DNA of 64,000 nt from Pseudomonas sihuiensis (GCF_900106015.1 NZ_LT629797.1:4278001-4342000), one strand, 5' to 3'. Numbered from the stretch's first letter, positions 17,703 through 30,705 are shown. Notes: generated by a model not told the origin, from the letters alone. Numbers and translations: made by a program.

Positions 17703-19568
17703 ATGAGCGATGACGCGCAACGCTGGAAAGACAAATACCTGAGTAGCCTGGAGCAGCAGGAAAAGCTCGACCGCCGGTGGGAGTCGCGCCTGGATCTGCT
17801 GCGCCGTGGTCTGGTGCGCAGCAGCCTGGCCGCCGAGGGCGCGGACAAGGCGGTCGATCAATGCATGCAGGAAATGCGCGAAATCCTTCGTCGCGACGAT
17901 ATGGACGCAGCATTGGGCAATCTCATTCCGCGCCTGGAAAAGGCCGTGCTGGATTCCGAGCAGCGCCGCCAGCAACGTGCCGGCGAGGCTGCGGCTGCGT
18001 TGGCGAGCTTGATTGAGCAACTGCAGCGCCTGCGGCCGCCCCGTGAGGTGCGCAAGGCGCTCAAATCGCTGGGCAAACAGCTAGAGGACGCCACCACTCA
18101 TCAGTATCTGCTGCCGGCGCTGCTCAGCCAGCTGAGCAACCTGCAGGGGCAGGCGCTGACCGTTCTGCAGGCTCCGGTGCAGGAGCAACCGGGCCTGCTC
18201 CAGCGTTTGTTCGGTTCGCGCGGCGAGACCAGCGAAAGCACTGCGCAGGCGCAGGGCAGTGTCGCCGAGGCCACTGGCGTTGCCGAGGAGCCCGCAGCAG
18301 AGTTGACGCCAACGCCAACGCCAACGCCAACGCCAACGCCAGCGGCCGTAGCGGTGGCGAACGAGCCACCTCCCAGTGTCTCCAACGTGGCCAGCGTGCC
18401 AGCCCGGCATCAGGTCCAAGACCTCTCGCCTGTGCTCGATAGCCTGCCGCTGCCACCGGGTCTGGTACGGCAGGAGCAAGCCGGCGACAGCCCGTTCTCG
18501 TTGCCCAGCAGCGAACCCGGATACAGTGCGGTGGCGCCGCATATCGCCAGCAGTCTGCGTAATCTGCTCGACGAACTCGAACTGCCGGCGCGCCATCTGC
18601 CGCAGGGTGACGCGCTGCGCCTGCGACTCGAGGGCAATCTCAACTGGTACGAGCTGGTGCCGGTGCTGGATGATCTGGCCGTGCTGGTGCTTGCCGTCAC
18701 CGATAGCGGCCAGCGCGAGTTTGCCGGCTATCTCAAGCAACTCAACGAGCGCCTGGCTGCCTTCATCGAAACCCTCAGCGAGGCGCACGAGGGCTACAGC
18801 GCGTCAGTGGAGAATGCGCGCAGTTTCAACCAGCAACTGCGGGATCAGGTCAGCGATCTGCAGAACAGCGTGCAGGAAGCTGCCGATCTGGAATCGCTCA
18901 AGCAGGCTCTGGAACAGCGCCTGGAAGGGCTCTTGCAAAGTGTCAGCAGTCATCAGCGTCAGCGCGACAGCAGTGAAGACGACGTGGCCGAGCGGCTGCA
19001 GGGCCTGGTCAAGCGTGTCGCCGAGATGGAGCAGGAAGCGCAGCAATTTCGCGAGCATATCGAGGAGCAGCGACAGAAGTCCTTGCTGGACCCCCTGACT
19101 GGGTTGCCCAACCGTGCCGCCTGGAGCGAGCGTCTCGACCTGGAAGTTGCTCGTCGCCAACGCTATGGCGGCCAGCTGTTGTTGGCGGTGCTGGACGTCG
19201 ATCACTTCAAGCGGATCAACGACGGCTACGGCCACCTGGCAGGTGATCGAGTGCTGAAGATCATCGCCGGGGAGCTCAGCAAGCGTTTGCGCAAGACCGA
19301 CTTCATTGCCCGTTTTGGTGGCGAGGAGTTCGTTCTGCTGATTCCTGCAACGCCGCTGGAGGGAGGTGTCCAGCTTCTGGAAACCCTGCGCGCGGCAATC
19401 GAGGCCTGCCCGTTCCACTTCAAGGGTGAGCCGGTGACCATCACCTTCTCCGCCGGTATCGCCGAGTTTCGCAATGGCGAGGCGACCGAGGTCACCTTCG
19501 AACGTGCCGACCAGGCGCTATATCGCGCCAAGGGCGCGGGGCGTAACCGAGTCGAACAGGCTGCCTGA
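17703..19568 (+). CDS. Diguanylate cyclase, DgcH-like
   Basis: Makes cyclic di-GMP. The 621-residue protein has a helical N-terminal part (about 1-160), a low-complexity Pro/Thr/Ala linker containing six Thr-Pro units, a second helical and coiled-coil region (about 280-455) and a C-terminal GGDEF domain with GGEEF at 539-543. The RKTD inhibitory site sits exactly five residues before it, so product feedback is expected. No membrane segment is visible, so it is cytosolic. Its place after dsbA and the EEP gene equals that of dgcH in P. aeruginosa. Confidence 0.88.
   Translation: MSDDAQRWKDKYLSSLEQQEKLDRRWESRLDLLRRGLVRSSLAAEGADKAVDQCMQEMREILRRDDMDAALGNLIPRLEKAVLDSEQRRQQRAGEAAAALASLIEQLQRLRPPREVRKALKSLGKQLEDATTHQYLLPALLSQLSNLQGQALTVLQAPVQEQPGLLQRLFGSRGETSESTAQAQGSVAEATGVAEEPAAELTPTPTPTPTPTPAAVAVANEPPPSVSNVASVPARHQVQDLSPVLDSLPLPPGLVRQEQAGDSPFSLPSSEPGYSAVAPHIASSLRNLLDELELPARHLPQGDALRLRLEGNLNWYELVPVLDDLAVLVLAVTDSGQREFAGYLKQLNERLAAFIETLSEAHEGYSASVENARSFNQQLRDQVSDLQNSVQEAADLESLKQALEQRLEGLLQSVSSHQRQRDSSEDDVAERLQGLVKRVAEMEQEAQQFREHIEEQRQKSLLDPLTGLPNRAAWSERLDLEVARRQRYGGQLLLAVLDVDHFKRINDGYGHLAGDRVLKIIAGELSKRLRKTDFIARFGGEEFVLLIPATPLEGGVQLLETLRAAIEACPFHFKGEPVTITFSAGIAEFRNGEATEVTFERADQALYRAKGAGRNRVEQAA
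18306..18341 (+). repeat. Six tandem ACGCCA hexanucleotides inside the cyclase gene
   Basis: Six perfect in-frame copies encode Thr-Pro repeats in the linker of the diguanylate cyclase. Changes in copy number would alter linker length without a frameshift. Confidence 0.9.
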
Positions 19569-19630
19569 TCCCGTCTACGTCGAGCCGCAGCGGCAGGCGC
19601 CGCGGCTCCCGTACGAACCACTCACTCCTT

Positions 19631-21154
19631 CTAGGATGTTGCCTCGGCCGGGTCCCTGCTGGTTGCTCCAGCGGTTCGTGCCCGTGGCGCGTGATCGTCC
19701 TCCTCCTGCAGCGGCACCTCGTTGCCCTGAGCGTCGTACAGCTTGCCGCCGATGAAGTGGTCGCCATCGTGCAGGGCGGCGATGTCGCGGTAGCGCAGGC
19801 TGCGCTCGGTGCCTGCGACGAATACCGACTGCTGATCCGAGTTGCCGGCGGTGAAATGGTTGAACAGCAGGTTGAGCAGGATCGCCATGATCGCCGCCGA
19901 GCTGATGCCGGAGTGGAAAATGGTCTCGAACCAGGCCGGGAAGTGATGGTAGAAGCTGGGCATGGCGATGGGGATCATGCCGAAGCCGATGGAAGTAGCG
20001 ACGATCACCAGGTTCATGTTGTTGCGGTAGTCGACCTTGGCCAGGGTGCGGATGCCGCTGGCGGCAACGGTGCCGAACAGCACGATGCCGGCACCACCAA
20101 GCACCGAGGTCGGCACTGCGGCGATCACTCGGCCCATGATCGGCAGCAAGCCGAGGGTGACCAGAATCAGCCCGCCGGTGGCGACCACGTAGCGGCTCTT
20201 CACGCCAGTCACGGCAACCAGGCCGACGTTCTGGGCGAAGGCGCTCTGGGTGAAGGAGCCGAATAGCGGCGCAACGACACTGGCGATCATGTCCGCGCGC
20301 AAACCGTTGCCGAGGCGTCTGGAGTCGACCTTGGTGTCGATGATGTCGCCGACGGCGAGGATGTCGGCCGAGGTTTCCACCAGGATCACCATCACCACGA
20401 TCAGCATCGAGATGATCGCTGCCACCTCGAACACCGGCATGCCGAAATGTAGCGGTGCCGGAAAGGCCAGCACCGGCCCTTCGCTGACCTTGGAAAAATC
20501 GGCCATGCCGAATGCCACCGCCACCAGAGTGCCGATCACCATGGCCAGCAGGATCGACAGGCGCGAGATGGTGGCGCTGCCGACCTTGCTCAGCAGCAGC
20601 ACGGTGGTCAGGGTGAAGGCGGCCAGGCCGATGTTGGCCATGCTGCCGAAGTCAGCTGCACTGCTGTTGCCGCCCATGGCCCAGCGCGCGGCGACAGGCA
20701 TCAGCGTCAAACCGATGGTGGTGATGACGATGCCGGTCACCAGCGGCGGGAAGAACTTGGTGATCTTGGAAAAGATCGGCGTGATCAGCAGCCCGATCGC
20801 CGCTGCGCCTATCACCGCGCCGAATACCACCGGCAGCCCGCCTTCACCGCCATTGGCGCCGACTATCGCCACGATGGTGGCGACGCTGGCGAACGACACG
20901 CCCTGCACGAGCGGTAACTGACAGCCGAAGAACGGCAAGCCGATGGTCTGCAGCAAAGTGGCAGCGCCACCGACGAAAAGCGAGGCGGCGATCAGCAGAC
21001 CGATATCGGCAGGCGACAGACCGGCCGCCTGGCCGACGATCAGGGGTACCGCGACGATGCCGCCGTACATGGTCAGTACGTGCTGCAGGCCGTAGAGCAG
21101 ATTGGAGCCGAGGCCGAGGTTCTCGTCCTCGGGGCGCTGGGTGGTGGAGGTCAT
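19631..21154 (-). CDS. NCS2-family nucleobase (xanthine/urate-type) permease
   Basis: A 507-residue proton symporter of the nucleobase:cation symporter-2 family, with about twelve to fourteen membrane segments. Family motifs are LQHVLTMYGGIVAVPLIVG near the N-terminus, ETSADILAVGDII, and SAFAQNVGLVAVTGVKSRYVV, the QNxGxxxxTG signature of the xanthine/urate subgroup. The C-terminal 70 residues are a hydrophilic tail unusual in length. MTSTTQRPED is preferred as start since the upstream methionine at 21199 has no ribosome site. It converges on the cyclase gene and is divergent from marC. The substrate, xanthine or urate, is inferred only. Confidence 0.85.
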   Translation of the reverse strand: MTSTTQRPEDENLGLGSNLLYGLQHVLTMYGGIVAVPLIVGQAAGLSPADIGLLIAASLFVGGAATLLQTIGLPFFGCQLPLVQGVSFASVATIVAIVGANGGEGGLPVVFGAVIGAAAIGLLITPIFSKITKFFPPLVTGIVITTIGLTLMPVAARWAMGGNSSAADFGSMANIGLAAFTLTTVLLLSKVGSATISRLSILLAMVIGTLVAVAFGMADFSKVSEGPVLAFPAPLHFGMPVFEVAAIISMLIVVMVILVETSADILAVGDIIDTKVDSRRLGNGLRADMIASVVAPLFGSFTQSAFAQNVGLVAVTGVKSRYVVATGGLILVTLGLLPIMGRVIAAVPTSVLGGAGIVLFGTVAASGIRTLAKVDYRNNMNLVIVATSIGFGMIPIAMPSFYHHFPAWFETIFHSGISSAAIMAILLNLLFNHFTAGNSDQQSVFVAGTERSLRYRDIAALHDGDHFIGGKLYDAQGNEVPLQEEDDHAPRARTAGATSRDPAEATS

Positions 21155-21190
21155 GGGGAAAGCTACTCGCTGTTGTTCTTGTGCGGTCAA

Positions 21191-21237
21191 TGTAGACATT
21201 TTGTTGTCACATTGGCTACTACTTTGTATACATTTTT
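21191..21237. promoter_or_regulatory. Paired TGTAKACATTTT motifs upstream of the permease
   Basis: TGTAGACATTTTG (21191-21203) and TGTATACATTTTT (21225-21237) are direct repeats 34 bases apart, about three helical turns. The second contains the palindrome TGTATACA. They lie in the permease promoter region and look like an operator pair, perhaps for a purine-responsive repressor. The regulator is not in the window. Confidence 0.4.
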
Positions 21238-21384
21238 TCGAGTGTTGTTTCCTGGAACCATTACGGCGCTAATGGTCATAAAATTTCCACGCGCGCTGAA
21301 GATGCTCGAATCTGACCGTGGCCCCGACTCGCGAGGCGACCCCCTAAGGCCCTAGACTATGCGCACTAGCCACCGGAGACGCCC

Positions 21385-21975
21385 ATGGACATCTTCAGCA
21401 TTGCCGTGCTGATCTTTTTGGTCACCGACCCTTTCGGCAATATCGCCATCTACATTGCCGCGCTGAAGAACGTCGAGCCGCGCAGACGGTTGTGGATCGC
21501 CGCGCGCGAACTGCTGTTCGCCCTTGGCCTGTTGCTGCTGTTCCTCACCTTTGGTGACAAATTCCTCACCAGCCTCGGGCTGTCACGCGAGGCAACCGCG
21601 ATTGCCGGCGGTATCATCCTGTTCGTCATCGCCATGCGCCTGATCTTTCCCAGCCCGCAGGGCCTGCTCGGCGACGTGCCGGATGGCGAGCCGATGCTGG
21701 TGCCGTTGGCCACGCCGGCGGTCGCCGGACCTTCAGCGCTTGCGGTGCTGATGACTCTGCGCAACACCCACACCGGGCCGCTCTGGGAGCTCTACCTGGC
21801 GGTCATCCTGGCCTGGGCGGCGACGGCATTCATTCTGTTGCAGGCTTCGTTCCTGCAGCGTTTTCTTGGTAATCGCGGGTTGATGGCGGTAGAACGATTG
21901 ATGGGCATGCTGTTGATCATGCTCAGCGTCGACATGCTGCTGGACAACCTGCAAAGCGTATTCGGTCACGCATGA
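21385..21975 (+). CDS. MarC-family integral membrane protein (UPF0056)
   Basis: A 196-residue protein with six predicted membrane helices and family motifs LVTDPFGNIAIY near the N-terminus and LATPAVAGPSALAVLM in the middle. MarC proteins have no settled function and the old link to multiple antibiotic resistance was not upheld. The stop overlaps the start of the amidase gene (ATGA), so both are translated together. Confidence 0.88.
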   Translation: MDIFSIAVLIFLVTDPFGNIAIYIAALKNVEPRRRLWIAARELLFALGLLLLFLTFGDKFLTSLGLSREATAIAGGIILFVIAMRLIFPSPQGLLGDVPDGEPMLVPLATPAVAGPSALAVLMTLRNTHTGPLWELYLAVILAWAATAFILLQASFLQRFLGNRGLMAVERLMGMLLIMLSVDMLLDNLQSVFGHA

Positions 21976-22754
21976 AGTCTCTTTGCCTTGCCCTAGTTCT
22001 TGTTCTGCTTGCCGGTTGCACCGGTGGTCTACGTATCGATGACAGTCACACCGCGATCGGTCAGAACAGCCGTGTGCAATACGTCGTGCTGCACTACACC
22101 TCCGCTGACCTGCAACGCTCGCTCGATCTGCTGACGCAGACCGAGGTGAGCAGCCACTATCTGATCGGTGATGCACCGCCGACCGTCTACCGCCTGGTGG
22201 ACGAGAACCGCCGCGCCTGGCACGTTGGTGTCAGCGAATGGAAGGGGCGCACCTGGCTCAACAGCACCACGATCGGCATCGAGCTGGTCAACCAGGGCTA
22301 CTACCAGACGCCGGCGGGGCGCTACTGGCAACCCTTCGCGCCGCAGCAGATCGATACCCTGATCGTGCTGCTCAAGGACATCGTCAAGCGTCACCAGCTA
22401 CCGCTGGGCTCGATCATCGCGCACAGCGATGTGGCGCCGCAGCGCAAGGTCGATCCGGGCCCATTGTTCCCCTGGAAGCGTCTGGCCGACGAGGGCCTGG
22501 CGCCCTGGCCGAACGAGGACGCCGTGGCGCGCCAACAGGCGTTGTTCAGCACCAGCCTGCCCAGCGTGCAGTGGTTCCAGGAGCAGTTGGCGCAAAACGG
22601 TTACACGGTGCCGCAGCACGGTGAGCTGGATGAGGCGACGCGCAATGTCATTGCCGCCTTCCAGATGAAGTATCGCCCGGCCAACTACGACGGTCAGCCG
22701 GACGCCGAAACTGCAGCGCGGTTACTGGTGCTCAATCTGCAGGCGGCAGGATAG
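21972..22754 (+). CDS. ampDh2: N-acetylmuramoyl-L-alanine amidase, AmpDh2-like lipoprotein
   Basis: A 260-residue outer-membrane-type amidase that cleaves the stem peptide from murein. The lipobox LLAGC predicts cleavage before residue C16. The Amidase_2 zinc ligands are seen as VVLHYTS, the acidic NSTTIGIELVNQG, and IIAHSDVAPQRKVDPGPLFPW. A C-terminal peptidoglycan-binding domain (about 195-255) includes LDEATRNVIAAFQMKYRP. AmpDh2 maps next to kinB-algB in P. aeruginosa; here a block of other genes separates them. Confidence 0.9.
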   Translation: MKSLCLALVLVLLAGCTGGLRIDDSHTAIGQNSRVQYVVLHYTSADLQRSLDLLTQTEVSSHYLIGDAPPTVYRLVDENRRAWHVGVSEWKGRTWLNSTTIGIELVNQGYYQTPAGRYWQPFAPQQIDTLIVLLKDIVKRHQLPLGSIIAHSDVAPQRKVDPGPLFPWKRLADEGLAPWPNEDAVARQQALFSTSLPSVQWFQEQLAQNGYTVPQHGELDEATRNVIAAFQMKYRPANYDGQPDAETAARLLVLNLQAAG

Positions 22755-22757
22755 AGC

Positions 22758-23162
22758 TCAGCTAGGCGTGGTGCCGATCAGCCGAGAGTCGGCCAGCGCT
22801 GCGCTGCGATGAACGGTGGCGGCCTGGTATTCGGGGTCCGCGAGCATGCTCAAAAAGGCTGCTGACGAGGGATAGCGCACCAGCAGAAGCAGATCCCACT
22901 GCTCTTCCTTCGGTGCGATCAGCGCCAGGTGGACGTCTGCCATCACCTGCACCTCACCACCCACCCCACGGACCTTGCTCAGCGCGGTGCGGCTGTAGCG
23001 CGCATAGGCTTCGCGCCCGCTGCAGGGCGCATGGGGACTGTCTGCGCCGTACGCAGCTTGGCTGTTGAAACGCAGCAGATTGAGCATCAGGATCGGTGTA
23101 TCACTGGGCATGCGCTCGGCGAACGCCAGCAAATCCTCGCGGTTGGGGTTGATGCTGGGCAT
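22758..23162 (-). CDS. DUF1330-like small protein
   Basis: A 134-residue soluble protein with a dimeric ferredoxin-like fold signature: PILMLNLLRFN at the first strand, YARYSRTALSKVRGVGGEV, and WDLLLLVRYPSSAAFLSMLADPEYQ at the last strand. These features fit the DUF1330/NIPSNAP-type group. GAGGAA precedes the chosen ATG; the longer frame to 23219 lacks a ribosome site. The gene ends 3 bases from the amidase stop on the opposite strand. Function unknown. Confidence 0.75.
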   Translation of the reverse strand: MPSINPNREDLLAFAERMPSDTPILMLNLLRFNSQAAYGADSPHAPCSGREAYARYSRTALSKVRGVGGEVQVMADVHLALIAPKEEQWDLLLLVRYPSSAAFLSMLADPEYQAATVHRSAALADSRLIGTTPS

Positions 23163-23295
23163 GCACGTTCCTCGGCTGGTGTTTTCCCTGAGCCTCACGC
23201 CTGAAGCCGAGTGCGGCAAGTGCTATCGGTCCGCCTGATAGCCGATCATCTGCTCAGCATGGTGCTGCGCTACGGTTGCTGTACTGGCAGGCCGA

Positions 23296-23961
23296 TCAGC
23301 GTGGGCCAGGTTGGAAATCACGTGCATCACGCGCCCAGACATCCAGCACCGGTTTGAGATCTTCCAGGGTCAGTTGCGTGCTGCTGTTCTCCAGCGCCAG
23401 GCCGTGCCCCTTGCGCACCACGCGCAGCACCGGTTCGCTGGTGCGGGCATCGAGGCCCTCCAGCTCGATGAAGATGGCGCTGTCGCGGTCACGGGTGCCA
23501 GCGGCTGTGGTCGCTGCCGCCAGCACCAGGGCGACAGGAATCACCTCATAGGCCTTGAGCCCTTCGGTGGAAACCGTCACGCCAGTGATCGCGCTACGCA
23601 GCACCAGGCTGTCCATGGTCGGTTCGTTGACCACCGTCATGCGTCCCTGTAACTCACGGATCAACGCCTGATGCAGATAATCACGGACACTTTCCAGCGT
23701 TTGCGCGCTGACCTGATCGCTGGGAACTGGCTCTGGATAGAAGGTCGGCTTCTCCACATACACCGCCGTGTAGCGCTCGCTCCTGAACTGCGGCGAAATC
23801 CAGCGCAGCACCGGTGCGCCAGTGGCTGAAGTGGCTGGCTGGAGCTGGGAGTAGTCGGCGAGGTAGCCGGAGAACTGTGTGGGTTCGGTGGTCTGGCTGG
23901 CGCAGCCGCTGAGCAGCAGAGCAGTGAGTAGAGCCAGGCAAAGCGGGTTGGCGTAACGCAT
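23296..23961 (-). CDS. DUF3313 lipoprotein
   Basis: A 221-residue protein with the lipobox LLLSGC (lipidated at about C20) and a domain with LADYSQLQP near its start and VYVEKPTFYPEP, both typical of DUF3313. It is likely anchored to a membrane in the periplasm. The start MRYANPLC gives a normal signal peptide; an in-frame ATG ten codons upstream does not. Function unknown. It stands alone between the DUF1330 gene and the single-domain receiver gene on the same strand. Confidence 0.78.
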   Translation of the reverse strand: MRYANPLCLALLTALLLSGCASQTTEPTQFSGYLADYSQLQPATSATGAPVLRWISPQFRSERYTAVYVEKPTFYPEPVPSDQVSAQTLESVRDYLHQALIRELQGRMTVVNEPTMDSLVLRSAITGVTVSTEGLKAYEVIPVALVLAAATTAAGTRDRDSAIFIELEGLDARTSEPVLRVVRKGHGLALENSSTQLTLEDLKPVLDVWARDARDFQPGPR

Positions 23962-24011
23962 CGGCGGACTCTCCTGTCCAGGGACCTGCAATCAGCCTAG
24001 ATGCCGCTTCG

Positions 24012-24404
24012 TCAGCCCGCCAGTTCGCTCAATCGTTGAGCAAGAAGCTTGAAGTCATAAGGTTTTACGATGCTTTCGGTGGGCGCCGCGCTGTCGCGGG
24101 CGCGCACTTCTTCGAGCAGTTCGCGTTCGTAATAGCCGCTGGCGAACAGCACCGGCAGGGTCGGTCGCAACTGGCGCGCGGCTTCCACCAGTTCGCGTCC
24201 GTCCATCCCGGGCAGGCCGATGTCGCTCATCAGCAGATCGAAATGCTGCTCGCTGCGCAGCCGCTCCAGGGCGCTGTGCCCGTCGCGCAGGGCAAGGACG
24301 CGATAGCCGAACTCCCCGAGGACTTCAGCGGTGAGTTGGCGTACGACATCGTCATCCTCGACCAGCAGGATGGTCTTGGCACTGGCGCAGTCGATTTCGG
24401 TCAT
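24012..24404 (-). CDS. Single-domain response regulator
   Basis: A 130-residue protein that consists only of a receiver domain, with the acidic pocket VEDDD (residues 15-19), phosphoacceptor D61 in LLMSDIGLPGMDG, and the conserved lysine in IVKPYD. There is no output domain, so it is a CheY/Spo0F-like shuttle. It is transcribed divergently from the hybrid kinase operon with 119 bases between, which makes it a likely partner of that relay. Confidence 0.88.
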   Translation of the reverse strand: MTEIDCASAKTILLVEDDDVVRQLTAEVLGEFGYRVLALRDGHSALERLRSEQHFDLLMSDIGLPGMDGRELVEAARQLRPTLPVLFASGYYERELLEEVRARDSAAPTESIVKPYDFKLLAQRLSELAG

Positions 24405-24446
24405 GGGGCTCTCTGTTTCAGCGCGCAGAATGCGCGAATGTTTGGC

Positions 24447-24473
24447 AAACTTCGGAGTCTGTGCGCGGTCAGT
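24447..24473 (+). promoter_or_regulatory. Possible AlgU-type promoter of the kinase-CheR-CheB operon
   Basis: AAACTT (24447-24452), a 16-base spacer and TCAGT (24469-24473) resemble the AlgU consensus with one -35 and two -10 deviations. The start point would give a leader of about 44 bases before the kinase ATG at 24524. Confidence 0.3.
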
Positions 24474-24523
24474 GTGCCATACGCCTTCCCCGGACAGACA
24501 AGAACAAGCGAGACAATCATCGA

Positions 24524-28035
<3,512 letters not shown>

Positions 28036-28036
<1 letters not shown>

Positions 28037-28845
28037 TGCCTGACGAAATCGAGCTGCGCCTGCTGATCGAGGCGATCTACCTGCGCTACAGCTACGACTT
28101 TCGCGACTACTCGAAAGCCTCGCTCAAGCGCCGTGTGCGCCAGGCGCAGACTCAGCTGGATTGCCCGACCATCTCGGCGTTGCAGGCGCGTATCCTGCAC
28201 GAGCCGCAGGCGTTCATGCAGCTGCTGCAGTACCTCACCATCCCGGTCAGCGAGATGTTCCGCGACCCCGAATACTTCCTCGCCCTGCGCGAGCAGGTGG
28301 TGCCGCTGCTGCACACCTATCCCTCGCTGAAGGTCTGGGTGGCTGGCTGCAGCACGGGCGAGGAGGTGTATTCCCTGGCTATTCTGCTGCACGAGGAAGG
28401 CCTGCTGGAACGCACCATGATCTACGCCACCGACATCAATCCGCACTCGCTGGAGAAGGCCGAGCAGGGCATCTTCGCCCTCGACAACCTGCGCACCTAC
28501 ACCCAGAACTACCAGCTGTCCGGCGGCAAGCGGGCGTTCTCCGACTACTACTCGGCGGCCTACGATCGGGTGCTGTTCGACAAGTCGCTGCGTGCCAACG
28601 TGACCTTCGCCGATCACAGCCTGGCCACCGACAGCGTGTTCGCCGAAACCCATCTGGTGTCGTGCCGTAACGTGCTGATCTATTTCAACCGCGACCTGCA
28701 GGACCGTGCACTGGGCCTGTTCCACGACTCCCTTTGCCACCGCGGTTTTCTCGGTCTGGGCAGCAAGGAAAGTCTGGATTTCTCTGCCTATGCCCGGCAG
28801 TTCGAAGCGGTGTCGCGGCCCGAGCGGATTTTCCGCAAGCGATGA
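28036..28845 (+). CDS. CheR-type protein-glutamate methyltransferase
   Basis: A 269-residue SAM-dependent methyltransferase with the CheR N-terminal helical domain (to about 75) and catalytic domain. Visible are the RxxxR-like YSKASLKRRVRQAQ, the SAM loop VWVAGCSTGEEVYSLAI, ATDINPHSLEKA and the signature SCRNVLIYF. No TPR tail is present. No chemoreceptor is encoded nearby, so its substrate may be the neighbouring kinase. Translation is coupled to the kinase (TGATG) and to cheB (ATGA). Confidence 0.9.
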
Positions 28846-29453
28846 GCAGCCAACGGATCAACCTCCGCGGCCAGGTGCGGGCGCCGCTGCAGGCCCTGCT
28901 GATTGGCGCCTCGGCCGGTGGTGTCGAGGCGCTGTTGAGCCTGCTCGAAGACCTGCCGCCGGACTACCGGCTGCCGGTGGTCTGCCTGCTGCATCAGCCG
29001 GATCGCAGCGACAGTCTGCTCGCCGATCTGCTGCAGCGCCGCCTGAAGCTGCCCGCCAAGGAAGCCGAGGACAAGGAGTACCTGAGTGGCGGCGTGGTCT
29101 ACGTGGCGCCCGCCGGTTACCACCTGTCCATCGAAACCGATCGTAGCTTCTCCCTCAGTCGTGAGGAGCCGCGGCATTTCTCCCGGCCGTCGATCGATAT
29201 TCTTTTCGAGTCCGCTGCCGATGCCTATGGCGAGCAGCTGGCTGCCGCGCTGCTCACCGGCGCCAATGAGGATGGCGCGGCCGGTCTGCTGGCGATCAAG
29301 CAGGCGGGCGGCCTGACGCTGGTGCAGGAGCCTGCCGACGCGCAGGTGCCCACCATGCCGAATGCCGCGCTGGCCCTGCTGAAACCGGATTTTCTCCTGT
29401 CTATCAATGCCATGCGCCTGCTGCTGGCCGAACTGGATGCCCTGCCATGCTGA
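28842..29453 (+). CDS. CheB-type methylesterase without receiver domain
   Basis: A 203-residue protein equal to the catalytic domain of CheB. The triad is present: S24 in IGASAGGVEAL, H51 in LLHQPDRSD and D144 in TGANEDGAAG. A conserved MPNAAL follows the active site. The usual N-terminal receiver is absent, so phosphorylation cannot control it directly; partner proteins may do so. It overlaps cheR by 4 bases and the next kinase gene by 7 bases. Confidence 0.88.
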   Translation: MSSQRINLRGQVRAPLQALLIGASAGGVEALLSLLEDLPPDYRLPVVCLLHQPDRSDSLLADLLQRRLKLPAKEAEDKEYLSGGVVYVAPAGYHLSIETDRSFSLSREEPRHFSRPSIDILFESAADAYGEQLAAALLTGANEDGAAGLLAIKQAGGLTLVQEPADAQVPTMPNAALALLKPDFLLSINAMRLLLAELDALPC

Positions 29454-30634
29454 GGAAGATTGAAGCCAAGGTATTGATCGTCGACGACCTGCCGGAAAAC
29501 CTGCTGGCGTTGCGTTCGTTGATCCAGAGCGAGGACCGCACCGTGTTCCAGGCCAGCAGCGCCGACGAGGCGCTGTCGCTGCTGCTCGAGCACGAGTTCG
29601 CCCTGGCCATTCTCGACGTCAAGATGCCGGGCATGAACGGCTTCGAACTGGCCGAGCTGATGCGCGGCACGGAGAAGACCAAGCATATCCCGATCATCTT
29701 CGTCAGCGCGGTCGGCCGCGACATGGACTACGCCTTCCGCGGCTACGAGAGCGGCGCGGTGGATTTCCTGCACAAGCCGCTGTCGCCCTTCGAGGTGCGC
29801 AGCAAGGTGGCGATGTTCGTCGAGCTGTACCGCCATCGCAAGGCGTTGAGCATGCAGCTGGAGGTGGTCGAGGCGGCGCGTCGTGAGCAGGAGGCACTGC
29901 TCGCCGAGCTGCGCGAGACTCAGGGCGAGTTGCAGAAAGCGGTGCAGATGCGCGACGTGTTCATGTCCATCGCCTCGCACGAGCTGCGCACGCCACTCAA
30001 CGGTTTGATCCTCGACGTGCAACTGCGCCGGCTGCGCCTGGAGCAGGGGCGCATGGATGCCTTCAGCCCGGAAAAGCTGCAGGAGATGGTCAGCCGCGAC
30101 GAGCGGCAGATCCGCAGCCTGAGCCGCCTGATCGACGACATGCTGGATGTTTCGCGCATTCGCACCGGCAAGCTTTCCGTGCGTCCAGAACCCGGCGACC
30201 TCGGCGTGCTGGCTGGCAACGTGGTGGAGAGCCTGGCCGCGCAGTTCACCAATACCGGTAGCCATATCGAGTTGCACGTCGAGGGTCCGGCGCCGGTGAT
30301 GATGGACGAGTTCCGCATCGAGCAGGTGTTGGCCAACCTGCTGACCAACGCCCTGCGCTACGGTGATGGTAAACCTGTGTCGGTGCGTGTGCGGGTGGTG
30401 GACGATATGGCCCGCGCCGAGGTGCGTGACCAGGGCCTGGGCATCTCCGAGGCCGATCAGCGGCGGGTATTCGAGCAGTTCGAGCGCGTCTCCGGAACCA
30501 GCGTCGCGCAGGGGCTTGGGCTCGGCTTGTTCATCAGCGAGCAGATCGTCCAGGCCCATGGCGGTCGCATCGAGCTCAGCAGCCGTCTCGGCGAAGGTTC
30601 CTGTTTCAGCATCCTGCTGCCATTACGCAGCTGA
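29447..30634 (+). CDS. Receiver-histidine kinase (REC-HisKA-HATPase)
   Basis: A 395-residue cytosolic protein with an N-terminal receiver (D57 in LAILDVKMPGMNG; lysine in FLHKPLS), a short coiled coil (about 130-165), HisKA with H178 in SIASHELRTPLNG, and HATPase with DQGLGI and GLGLGLFIS. It can take phosphate at the receiver and signal on through its own kinase core, a common end point of CHASE3 kinase-CheR-CheB operons. The start overlaps the cheB stop. The 3' end touches a palindromic operator of the next operon. Confidence 0.9.
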   Translation: MLRKIEAKVLIVDDLPENLLALRSLIQSEDRTVFQASSADEALSLLLEHEFALAILDVKMPGMNGFELAELMRGTEKTKHIPIIFVSAVGRDMDYAFRGYESGAVDFLHKPLSPFEVRSKVAMFVELYRHRKALSMQLEVVEAARREQEALLAELRETQGELQKAVQMRDVFMSIASHELRTPLNGLILDVQLRRLRLEQGRMDAFSPEKLQEMVSRDERQIRSLSRLIDDMLDVSRIRTGKLSVRPEPGDLGVLAGNVVESLAAQFTNTGSHIELHVEGPAPVMMDEFRIEQVLANLLTNALRYGDGKPVSVRVRVVDDMARAEVRDQGLGISEADQRRVFEQFERVSGTSVAQGLGLGLFISEQIVQAHGGRIELSSRLGEGSCFSILLPLRS

Positions 30635-30635
30635 T

Positions 30636-30682
30636 CGTGCAAATTGCACGTGTCGTAATTCATGTATCTTGCAAAGTGCATG
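30636..30682. promoter_or_regulatory. Paired upstream activator sites (TGCAA-N-TTGCA)
   Basis: CGTGCAAATTGCACG at 30636-30650 is a perfect 7-1-7 palindrome. CTTGCAAAGTGCATG at 30668-30682 matches it at 12 of 15 positions. Their centres are 32 bases apart, three helical turns, and about 130 and 98 bases upstream of the start point predicted from the sigma-54 element at 30747. This is the normal layout for an NtrC-type activator. A third copy lies at 34628-34642. Confidence 0.65.
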
Positions 30683-30705
30683 GAAGAAGGTGTTGATTTT
30701 AATTT

